From Bacteroidetes bacterium 4572_114 (GTDB lineage Bacteria; Bacteroidota; Bacteroidia; Bacteroidales; 4484-276), in the NCBI GenBank assembly GCA_002254335.1, contig NIVA01000003.1:1-41986 (forward strand): a DNA stretch of 41,986 nucleotides. The letters are read 5' to 3'. The first letter of the stretch is position 1, and each line of letters begins with the position of its first letter. This document shows positions 34,218 to 40,896 of this stretch, piece by piece. Both the position numbers and the translations under genes were made by a program. Under the pieces are notes generated by a model. It saw nothing but the letters and a program-made list of their open reading frames with translations, searched no databases and was not told the origin of the DNA.

Positions 34218-34230
34218 TCCCAAATTGGGA
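34218..34230. promoter_or_regulatory. Candidate HigA operator
   Basis: TCCCAAATTGGGA is an odd palindrome (TCCCAA-A-TTGGGA) 16 bases upstream of the higA start codon. HigA proteins repress their own promoters by binding such sites. Confidence 0.35.
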
Positions 34231-34311
34231 TAATTAATTCTTGTAGCATTTTGTACCATTAAGTTGTATTGGCCAAAATCAAACCGGGATGATATGTTTA
34301 ATTTACTTGTC

Positions 34312-35376
34312 TTACCGGTCCACATATTGCTCCTCGTAATACTTCTTGTAATCGCCGGAAGTAACATTTTCGAGCCAGTCGATATTTTCGAGGTACCAGT
34401 CGATGGTTTTTTCGAGGCCTTCTTCAAATTGCACCGAGGGTGTCCAGCCCAATTCGTTTTGCAGTTTTGAGGAGTCGATGGCGTAGCGCAAATCATGTCC
34501 TGCACGATCCTTGACATAGGTGATCAGCTTTTCGGATGTGCCGGTATCACGGCCAAGTTTCCTGTCCATAATGCTACACATGAGTTTGATCAAATCGATA
34601 TTTGTCCATTCATTGTGCCCACCGATATTGTATGTTTCTCCTACTTTGCCACGATGGTAAATTTCGTCGATTGCCCGCACATGATCGACAACCCACAGCC
34701 AGTCGCGGATATTTTCGCCTTTGCCATAAACGGGCAAGGGTTTATTATTTTTTATGTTGTGGATAAAAAGCGGGAGGAGCTTTTCGGGGAACTGATAGGA
34801 ACCGTAATTGTTAGAGCAATTTGAGATTTTCACAGGCAAATTAAAGGTATGGAAATATGCCCGCACCAGGTGGTCGGAGCTGGCCTTGGAAGCAGAGTAA
34901 GGGCTTCGTGGGTCATAAGATGTCTCTTCTACAAAAAAACCGGTTTCGCCCAACGAGCCATAAACCTCATCCGTTGAAACATGATAAAATATTTTCCCCT
35001 CCGGCTCATCTTTCCAGTGAAACTTTGCTGCGTTCAACAGGTTGGCCGTACCAACGATATTGGTATAGATAAACTCGTTGGGGCTGGCTATGGAGCGATC
35101 AACATGCGACTCGGCGGCGAGGTGGATCACGCCATCGAATTTAAAAGACCCAAAAAGCTGTTGCATCTCATCGTCTTTCACAATGTCAGCTTTTACGAAC
35201 TCATAGTTTGGCATGTCCTCAACATCTTTTAGGTTGGCAAGGTTGCCGGCATAGGTAAGATTGTCCACATTAACGATCTTGTAATTTGGGTATTTGTTTA
35301 CAAATAGCCTCACAAGGTGCGAACCAATAAATCCGGCACCACCTGTTACCATAATTGTTTTGTCAAATTCTTTCAT
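34312..35376 (-). CDS. rfbB: dTDP-glucose 4,6-dehydratase
   Basis: This 354-residue short-chain dehydrogenase has the NAD motif MVTGGAGFIGSHLVRLF, LAAESHVDRSIASPNEFI, the catalytic segment STDEVYGSLGE with Thr-Asp-Glu as in RfbB/RmlB, YSASKASSDHLVRAY (YxxxK), NCSNNYGSYQFPEKLLPLFI and GENIRDWLWVVDH. It makes dTDP-4-keto-6-deoxyglucose for rhamnose or other deoxysugars. Length and motifs are complete. It lies in a nucleotide-sugar region with galE and a UDP-sugar dehydrogenase, but rmlA, rmlC and rmlD are not in the window. Confidence 0.96.
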   Translation of the reverse strand: MKEFDKTIMVTGGAGFIGSHLVRLFVNKYPNYKIVNVDNLTYAGNLANLKDVEDMPNYEFVKADIVKDDEMQQLFGSFKFDGVIHLAAESHVDRSIASPNEFIYTNIVGTANLLNAAKFHWKDEPEGKIFYHVSTDEVYGSLGETGFFVEETSYDPRSPYSASKASSDHLVRAYFHTFNLPVKISNCSNNYGSYQFPEKLLPLFIHNIKNNKPLPVYGKGENIRDWLWVVDHVRAIDEIYHRGKVGETYNIGGHNEWTNIDLIKLMCSIMDRKLGRDTGTSEKLITYVKDRAGHDLRYAIDSSKLQNELGWTPSVQFEEGLEKTIDWYLENIDWLENVTSGDYKKYYEEQYVDR

Positions 35377-35446
35377 TTGCTTGATGTTTATTTGTTTCTA
35401 AAATATTCATATCTATCACTTTCTGCCCAGTTAGATATATTGCGGG

Positions 35447-35602
35447 TTACCGTTCCTTGTTTTCTTCTTCAGATATACAATTCAATAATCTAAGTTTAAT
35501 GTCCTCGGAATAATCCTCTTCATATATTATAGAATCAATAATATCTTTCAGTAATACTTTCTCTATTCTATTTGCTGCCACATGGTAACTAATTGTTTCC
35601 AT
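35447..35602 (-). CDS. Small acidic protein downstream of the DNA-binding gene, unknown function
   Basis: I choose the ATG at 35602 (51 residues, METISYHVAANRIEKVLLKD ... CISEEENKER) because AGGAGG lies exactly 8 bases upstream, a strong Shine-Dalgarno that is rare in this phylum. The alternative ATG at 35647 overlaps the stop of the upstream gene (ATGA) and adds 15 residues. No family is recognised. After the stop, the frame shifted by one continues with VTRNISNWAESDRYEYFRNK before a TAA, which looks coding, so the gene may be frameshifted from a longer one. Size and position suggest the small partner of a two-gene module. Confidence 0.55.
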   Translation of the reverse strand: METISYHVAANRIEKVLLKDIIDSIIYEEDYSEDIKLRLLNCISEEENKER

Positions 35603-35610
35603 TTTGTACA

Positions 35611-35616
35611 CCTCCT
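35611..35616 (-). promoter_or_regulatory. Strong Shine-Dalgarno sequence (AGGAGG)
   Basis: On the minus strand AGGAGG is followed by 8 bases and the ATG at 35602. It is the only full Shine-Dalgarno at ideal spacing noticed in the window and favours the shorter start of the small gene. Confidence 0.6.
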
Positions 35617-35643
35617 GAATATCTGTAATATATATTATTGTAT

Positions 35644-36648
35644 TCATTCGCTATTTTTTAGGCGTTTAAATACATCCTTGGCTTCTTCAAGTTGTTTTTC
35701 AAACTCTACACTTTGTTCTCCAAGAAACCTTTCAAAATCAGCAGGGGATATTGATTGAATATAATTTTCCAGTTTTTTATGAAAAGCATCGCGAAAATGC
35801 AAATCCCTGGATGCCATTTTGATGCGGGCATCTTCTATATGTGGTCTTTGTAAAGGATGCTCCGAAAAGTAATTAAAAATATCGTCAACTTCTTTTTGGC
35901 TTAACGTTCTTGCTTTCTTTTTATAGTGTTTTTCAATCTCAAAGGCAATTCCTGTCTCAAATGATGCAATCAAATTTAATATCTCGGCATACATCATATC
36001 ACGAGTATTTTCTTTTGATTCCAGTTTAAGGATTTGTTTATACTCTTTAGCGTTTTCTTTAAAGATGCATTGATATATCTTGTCTGTAAATAGAGAATAT
36101 TTATAATTTCCCATATTGACAAAACGACTTAATGCTGACGTAAACTCTTTCCTGTACTTACTTTCCCGTATGGCAGCGGGCAAATAATCTGAATCTTTTC
36201 TGTTAATATATTTTGTACCCCCGCCTGTTTTTTCATTTATAGTTTCTATTACAATATCCAATATTTTTGATCGTAGATGTCTTGCGTTTTTACTTTCAAT
36301 AAGAAGCATTCCCAAATTTAATAATGCACGAAAGTTAAAAAGCCCCAATTGTGTAGTTTTGCTCGGGACATTAATGACATGACCAAATTGTAATTTCAAC
36401 TCTTTTAGTTGTTTACCTTTACTTAAAACATATCCATTATGTTTTAGCTCTTTATCGTATTTCTCTAAATATCGCTTGACAGTCCGTTCGTCAATGCCAT
36501 AAAAATCAGCAACCATTTGGACGGTAAATTTATACTCGCCTTGGAAAAGCATTCCCGGCAGCCCTATAAACTCCTGTATTTTTATTAAAGCAAATCTATT
36601 GTTTAGGATATTCTGTCTATCAATATTTGAACTTGTTAAATCCTTCAT
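35644..36648 (-). CDS. HTH DNA-binding protein with antirepressor-like central motif
   Basis: This 334-residue protein has an N-terminal helix-turn-helix (about 40-66: FTVQMVADFYGIDERTVKRY), a segment FRALLNLGMLLIESKNARHL then RSKILDIV (about 105-133) like phage antirepressor/ORF6N and RhuM-type proteins, a helical middle, and a C-terminal part with DDIFNYFSEHPLQRPHIEDA. Such proteins often form the regulatory half of two-gene modules with toxins. Its promoter and two inverted repeats lie just upstream, suggesting autoregulation, and the downstream small gene overlaps or nearly touches its end. It interrupts the nucleotide-sugar genes between galE and rfbB. Family assignment is tentative. Confidence 0.7.
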   Translation of the reverse strand: MKDLTSSNIDRQNILNNRFALIKIQEFIGLPGMLFQGEYKFTVQMVADFYGIDERTVKRYLEKYDKELKHNGYVLSKGKQLKELKLQFGHVINVPSKTTQLGLFNFRALLNLGMLLIESKNARHLRSKILDIVIETINEKTGGGTKYINRKDSDYLPAAIRESKYRKEFTSALSRFVNMGNYKYSLFTDKIYQCIFKENAKEYKQILKLESKENTRDMMYAEILNLIASFETGIAFEIEKHYKKKARTLSQKEVDDIFNYFSEHPLQRPHIEDARIKMASRDLHFRDAFHKKLENYIQSISPADFERFLGEQSVEFEKQLEEAKDVFKRLKNSE

Positions 36649-36662
36649 TTATATTCTTTTTG

Positions 36663-36670
36663 CAAAGGTA
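36663..36670 (-). promoter_or_regulatory. Bacteroidota -7 promoter element for the HTH gene
   Basis: The minus strand reads TACCTTTG, a full match to TAnnTTTG, 15 bases before the ATG at 36648, giving a nearly leaderless transcript. A TTG word lies about 18 bases further upstream, in the -33 zone. Confidence 0.6.
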
Positions 36671-36691
36671 CAATTTTAGTACAATGTTTTT

Positions 36692-36709
36692 GTTACAATG
36701 CACTGTAAC
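36692..36709. promoter_or_regulatory. Inverted repeat operator candidate upstream of the HTH gene
   Basis: GTTACAATGCACTGTAAC has arms GTTACA and TGTAAC around six bases. Closer to the promoter, GTACAATTTTAGTACAA (36668-36684) contains two GTACAA direct repeats. Both flank the -33 zone, as expected for autorepression. Confidence 0.4.
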
Positions 36710-36722
36710 CATTGCCATTCCC

Positions 36723-37556
36723 CTATTTCCCCGCAAGGGCCAACTCCCATTTCCAGGCCGAGAGTGTCATTTCGTCGATGCCTTTTTCTGCTTTCCAGCC
36801 CAGTTCATTATTTGCAAAATTTGTATCGGCCCACACTTCGGTTATGTCGCCGGGCCGCCTGTCCACAATTTTATAATTCAGCTTTTCGCCCGACATTTTT
36901 TCAAAACTGTTGATCACTTCAAGTACAGAGTAACCATTTCCGGTCCCGAGGTTAAAAATCTCCAAATCTTTTTTCATGTTCTTTTTCAACATCCTATCGA
37001 CAGCTACCACATGCGCCCCGGCAAGGTCCATCACATGTATGTAATCTCGTATTGGCGTGCCGTCAGGTGTTGCATAATCATCGCCAAAAACTTTGAGTTG
37101 CTCGCGTATGCCAATGGCCGTTTGGGTTACAAAAGGGATTAGGTTGTTGGGCACCCCCAGGGGCAATTCTCCAATTTTTGCGCTTTCGTGTGCCCCAATT
37201 GGGTTAAAATACCTCAGCATGATAGAATTGAGGTTTCCAACGGCGTTTACCGTATTCCTTATGATATCCTCCGACATTTGCTTTGTATTCCCGTAGGGCG
37301 ATAAGGCAGGTTTGATGGGGGCTTCTTCGGTAACCGGCAACTTGTCGGGCTGGCCATACACAGTACATGAAGATGAAAATACAATATTTTCTATCCCATT
37401 TGTAGTCATAGTGATGGCCTCGATACTGTCCAAAACCTCAATTTGGGAATTCGACAAATTATCCACAATAATAACATCGTAGCCCTTTTCCTGCAATTTA
37501 ACCACAGTGTGCGATCCGATGTATCCTGTTCCTCCGGTAACTAAAATTTTTTGCAT
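36723..37556 (-). CDS. galE: UDP-glucose 4-epimerase with an internal deletion
   Basis: The sequence is clearly GalE: MQKILVTGGTGYIGSHTVVK, VDNLSNSQIEVLDSIEAI, IVFSSSCTVYGQPDKLPVTE, LSPYGNTKQMSEDIIRN (YxxxK), LRYFNPIGAHESAKIGE, GTPIRDYIHVMDLAGAHVVA and RRPGDITEVWAD. But it has 277 residues where GalE has about 338. After DSIEAI (residue 48) it jumps directly to MTTNGIENIVFSSS, skipping the block that normally holds the conserved VIHFAxxKAVGES and YYxNN segments that bind NAD and shape the Rossmann fold. Frame is kept across the junction near 37410. The catalytic Ser and Tyr-Lys remain, but a working epimerase is doubtful. It lies 74 bases upstream of the HTH gene and 18 downstream of the dprA-like gene. 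Confidence 0.85.
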   Translation of the reverse strand: MQKILVTGGTGYIGSHTVVKLQEKGYDVIIVDNLSNSQIEVLDSIEAITMTTNGIENIVFSSSCTVYGQPDKLPVTEEAPIKPALSPYGNTKQMSEDIIRNTVNAVGNLNSIMLRYFNPIGAHESAKIGELPLGVPNNLIPFVTQTAIGIREQLKVFGDDYATPDGTPIRDYIHVMDLAGAHVVAVDRMLKKNMKKDLEIFNLGTGNGYSVLEVINSFEKMSGEKLNYKIVDRRPGDITEVWADTNFANNELGWKAEKGIDEMTLSAWKWELALAGK

Positions 37557-37574
37557 GATAGATGTTTTATTTAT

Positions 37575-38708
37575 TTAATCAAATAGAGTTTTTTGTTTAC
37601 TTTCTGAATGTTTCAAGGTAAATTTCATTGGGGATTTTTGCCTCAACACTTCAATTTTATTGTTTTGTTTTAGATGATTTGTTAGTTTTCTTATTGTCCA
37701 ATCAATTTTTAACCTATCAATTATTTCTTTTGAAGAAAATGCACCAAACGATAATAACTTCATGATTTTTAAATCAAAAGTAGTTGAAGGTTCGTTCCCC
37801 ATTGAAACTTCCATTTCTTGTAATGAATAATTTTCTTTCTTATGTCCCTGGATATCCACAGGGATTGCCCCTTTTTGAATTAAGATATTGTTGGCGTTAT
37901 TTTCTGAGCTCAATGGTGTACGAACAAAAATACTTCGCCCTTTTCGCAATCCGTCAACAACACCAGACCATGTCCCGCCTTTTTCGCTTGATTCTGCAAC
38001 ATAAATTTCTTTAGCTAAACCATATATGATTGGATTTCGTGCCATTGCAAGTTGCACACTCCAGGGGGCTTTTGGGAAAAATGTACTAAGTACGAGTACA
38101 TCGCCATCAATAATTTGTTTGTAATACTTTTTATACCCCGAATTGAATGTGGTTATTCCTTGTGGCAAAACAATTATACTTTGTCCTTTATATTTAATTG
38201 CAGAATCCAATGCCTGCTTGTCCACCCCTTTGGCAAATCCGCTAACAACTACCTTATAATCTTTACTTGCAATTTTCGCAACATTATCAGTAAATTCCAG
38301 CGATATATCTTCGGCTTTCCGGGAACCAACAATTGCAATGGAGTCTTCTTTCAATATCTGCTTATTTCCTTTTGTATAAATTAAAGGTGGTGAATATGTA
38401 CGCTTTAAGTTATCTTTTATTACCGGTGAATAATCGGGGGATGTTATGGGAATAATATCGTAGCCCTGCTCCAATAAGTCTTCTACAAGAAATGAATAAT
38501 TTGCGAGTTCATTTTTTGCTTCATTTAATAATTCAATTTCATTTTCATTTAAAGAAAATAAATTTTGCCAATCTGATTTTTCACAATGGAAAAAATCAAC
38601 AATAGTTTGTTTTTCCTCAAATAACCGCACTATTAACTCATTCTTCCTTGCTGTCCTCATTTTCGGAAGATGAGCTAATGCAATCCAATAGGCGTATTCT
38701 TGTTTCAT
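37575..38708 (-). CDS. DprA-like (SLOG/Rossmann) protein of a RecQ-PRTase-DprA cassette
   Basis: This 377-residue protein has a DprA/Smf-type core (about 85-300): LIYTKGNKQILKEDSIAIVG, GSRKAEDISLEFTDNVAKI, VVSGFAKGVDKQALDSAIKY, SIIVLPQGITTF and LAMARNPIIYGLAKEIYVAE, then GGTWSGVVDGLRKGRSIFV, and a C-terminal winged-helix-like part (about 325-365). It departs from housekeeping DprA: the SGLARGIDxxAH motif is SGFAKGVDKQA, without the usual His. ShosA antitoxins are DprA-like and pair with PRTase toxins, and the gene directly upstream (2 bases between stop and start) is a PRTase. I infer a module role rather than general DNA uptake, although housekeeping competence cannot be excluded. Confidence 0.82.
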   Translation of the reverse strand: MKQEYAYWIALAHLPKMRTARKNELIVRLFEEKQTIVDFFHCEKSDWQNLFSLNENEIELLNEAKNELANYSFLVEDLLEQGYDIIPITSPDYSPVIKDNLKRTYSPPLIYTKGNKQILKEDSIAIVGSRKAEDISLEFTDNVAKIASKDYKVVVSGFAKGVDKQALDSAIKYKGQSIIVLPQGITTFNSGYKKYYKQIIDGDVLVLSTFFPKAPWSVQLAMARNPIIYGLAKEIYVAESSEKGGTWSGVVDGLRKGRSIFVRTPLSSENNANNILIQKGAIPVDIQGHKKENYSLQEMEVSMGNEPSTTFDLKIMKLLSFGAFSSKEIIDRLKIDWTIRKLTNHLKQNNKIEVLRQKSPMKFTLKHSESKQKTLFD

Positions 38709-38710
38709 AA

Positions 38711-39448
38711 TTAAATATCTCCTCCAACAGTTCTTGCAATAACTAATGGAACAATTATTTCAGCCCCAAAATTAGTCAATAATTTACCAATTTCCCTAAT
38801 TGTTGCACCACTATCAAAAATATCATCAATAAGCAGGATACTTTTGTTATTGATTTCAATAGGCTCTGTGAAATTAAATGCCCCCGAAACATTGTCTCTT
38901 TTTAAGTAACCATTTTGAAATACTTTTTGTGGTTGTGTTTCACGCTGTTTTACAAGCTTATGGCTGATTGGGACTTTAAGGACATACGAAATTTTTTCAG
39001 CAAAATTTTTCACTAATTCACCGGAACTTGTTGGTGGAACATAAACAATTAAATCAAAATGTTTGTTTCCAAAAGTTCTCCTAAAAGCTTTCAGGGTAAG
39101 TTTTAATAAAAAATCAGGGAAGTCGCCACCATTTTCATATTTACAACGATGCAAAACAGTGCCAACATTTGAAACACCATAATACGAAGAGGCAATTCCG
39201 TTTTTAATATTTGAATTGTTGCTTTCAACATTAAGAACGGGGAAATAGGTTTCTCTAAATTCTTTTAGTTTTTCTATGGTTGATTGTTGAGCTACTACAG
39301 TCCGTTTATTGTACTTCGTATTATCACAATTATCAAATTTATTCGGAAGTTTATCTCCAAGATACTTACATAAAAATTTCATGCGCGGTTCTTTTGTGAA
39401 CACATAATCCACCATTGAACCTAAATCTTTAAGTTTAGCATTTCTCAA
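38711..39448 (-). CDS. ComF-like phosphoribosyltransferase with RecQ C-terminal-like leader
   Basis: The C-terminal 140 residues form a type I PRTase: VYVPPTSSGELVKNFAEKI, the flexible-loop segment KQRETQPQKVFQNGYLKRDN, and the PRPP loop SILLIDDIFDSGATIREI, as in ComFC and in ShosT-type toxins. The N-terminal 50 residues (LKDLGSMVDYVFTKEPRMKF, LCKYLGDKLPNKFDNCDNTK) resemble the zinc-binding end of RecQ helicases, with only part of the cysteines kept. The frame stays open upstream to 39494 without an ATG, reading FNAPELNTDKFDELRN, so the gene seems to be the detached end of a RecQ-PRTase fusion. The stated start is a TTG; the first ATG is at 39415. It lies 34 bases after the helicase stop and 2 before the DprA-like gene. 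Confidence 0.8.
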   Translation of the reverse strand: MRNAKLKDLGSMVDYVFTKEPRMKFLCKYLGDKLPNKFDNCDNTKYNKRTVVAQQSTIEKLKEFRETYFPVLNVESNNSNIKNGIASSYYGVSNVGTVLHRCKYENGGDFPDFLLKLTLKAFRRTFGNKHFDLIVYVPPTSSGELVKNFAEKISYVLKVPISHKLVKQRETQPQKVFQNGYLKRDNVSGAFNFTEPIEINNKSILLIDDIFDSGATIREIGKLLTNFGAEIIVPLVIARTVGGDI

Positions 39449-39482
39449 TTCATCAAATTTATCAGTGTTTAGTTCAGGGGCA

Positions 39483-40667
39483 TTAAACGATTTGAGTTTG
39501 CTTCAAATTAGTTTTTTTCATCAATTGCTTTTCGCCAAGTTGCTCCTGCTTAACAGCATCTATCACTTTTTGATATTTTCTGATATTGGGCCTGCCGCCA
39601 TCAACAAAAGCCTTTGGCAGTTTATAGTCTTCAGGTACCCCATTATCATCTTTTTTTGAATTGTAGAACAAAATAATGAACGTTCTTTGTCCATCCCTGC
39701 CTGCCCTGCCAATTTCCTGATAATAGTGAATTGGGGATGCCGGTATTTGCGTATGGATGATAAATCGAATATCCGGTTTGTCGATGCCCATTCCCAGGGC
39801 ATTTGTTGACACGACACATTTCCAATTGTTGTCCATCAAACCTTTTTCAATCTCTTTTCTCGTATCCCCATCAAGTCCGGCATTATAATCGGTTGAATTT
39901 ATGCCAACAAAATCAAACCATCTTGCATATATTTCTGTGTTTACCCGTGTGCCTGTATAAAGCAAGCCTGTTCCGGGAAGTTTATTTATCTTTTCGGCAA
40001 GCCAAAGGAGTTTCTCATCTTCAGATTTTGTTTCAATTACAAACAGGTTGAAATTTTCACGAAGCAGATTGCCCCGGATTGTTGTTAAGTTTCCCGAAAT
40101 TTGTTGTTCAATGTCAGTTTGTACCCTTTTTGTTGCAGTTGCCGTGGTTGCGAGAACAGGAAGTTCTTTAGGGAGTAATTGCACTAAATTTATTATTCTA
40201 CGAAATGCCGGGCGAAAATCATGGCCCCAAACAGAAATAGTATGAGCCTCATCAATTACAATCATTGATAAATCCATCCTCCTTGTCGCCTCAATCCATT
40301 CTTGATTCTCCTGTCTCTCAGGGGCTATGTATAGGATTTTTATCTTACCATCAATTGCATCTTGAATTACCTGAGAATTTTCTTCATGCGTTTGCTCAGA
40401 ATTTATGTGTTTTGCAACAATCCCTTTTTCGTTTAAACCATGAACCTGGTCTCGCATTAATGCAATTAATGGGGAAAATATTATGGTAATCCCATCAAAT
40501 TGTGTAGCAGGAAATTGAAAACAAAGTGACTTACCATACCCGGTTTTTTCAATCAGCAATACTCTTTTCCCGTGAAGAAGCAAATCAATAGTTTCCCATT
40601 GTTCATCATAAAATTTATCGAAACCAAAGGTTCTTTTCAGTTTTTTTTCTGCTTCATTCCGTGTCAT
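39483..40667 (-). CDS. RecQ-family DNA helicase, C-terminally truncated or frameshifted
   Basis: This 394-residue protein has a complete superfamily 2 helicase core: Walker A KTGYGKSLCFQFPA (about 36-52), IIFSPLIALMRDQVHGL, Walker B VIDEAHTISVWGHDFRPAF, TTATATKRVQTD, TGTRVNTE, STNALGMGIDKPDIRFIIHT and YYQEIGRAGRDGQR. After the core it starts a RecQ-like winged helix (EKQLMKKTNLKQTQIV) and stops at TAA 39485-39483. RecQ proteins normally continue through zinc-binding and winged-helix parts; a zinc-like segment resumes in the next frame, inside the PRTase gene. Helicase, PRTase and DprA-like genes therefore form one operon. It differs from housekeeping RecQ by lacking HRDC and a standard RQC domain. 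Confidence 0.88.
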   Translation of the reverse strand: MTRNEAEKKLKRTFGFDKFYDEQWETIDLLLHGKRVLLIEKTGYGKSLCFQFPATQFDGITIIFSPLIALMRDQVHGLNEKGIVAKHINSEQTHEENSQVIQDAIDGKIKILYIAPERQENQEWIEATRRMDLSMIVIDEAHTISVWGHDFRPAFRRIINLVQLLPKELPVLATTATATKRVQTDIEQQISGNLTTIRGNLLRENFNLFVIETKSEDEKLLWLAEKINKLPGTGLLYTGTRVNTEIYARWFDFVGINSTDYNAGLDGDTRKEIEKGLMDNNWKCVVSTNALGMGIDKPDIRFIIHTQIPASPIHYYQEIGRAGRDGQRTFIILFYNSKKDDNGVPEDYKLPKAFVDGGRPNIRKYQKVIDAVKQEQLGEKQLMKKTNLKQTQIV

Positions 40668-40896
40668 GTTTCCTGTTCATTAATGTAACTTAAACCAGAT
40701 GGGTGTTTCTCTTCTTTGTCACATTTAAACATCTGAAGACCTGGAAGATTCCATCCTGAATACTACCTGGACTATGTGCTTATTGATTGATCTTACATAC
40801 AATCAAAACCTTCCAGCTCTCGCCTATTACCACCACCAAACAAGGAATTCAAATACTTTAATATTGTGATTGCCTGTTGCGGAACCTGATCAATTT

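Noticed and set aside
33852..34517. A 221-codon minus-strand frame as one long protein
   Set aside because: Only the last 116 codons (from 34202) look like protein (HigA). The upstream part overlaps rfbB out of frame or lies in its leader, and has a Lys/Ser/Thr-rich artefact composition.
40800..40896. Open minus-strand stretch reading VPQQAITILKYLNSLFGGG downstream of the UDP-sugar dehydrogenase
   Set aside because: It overlaps the dehydrogenase end in another frame, has no start codon of its own and only about 38 codons; it may be a remnant but cannot be supported.
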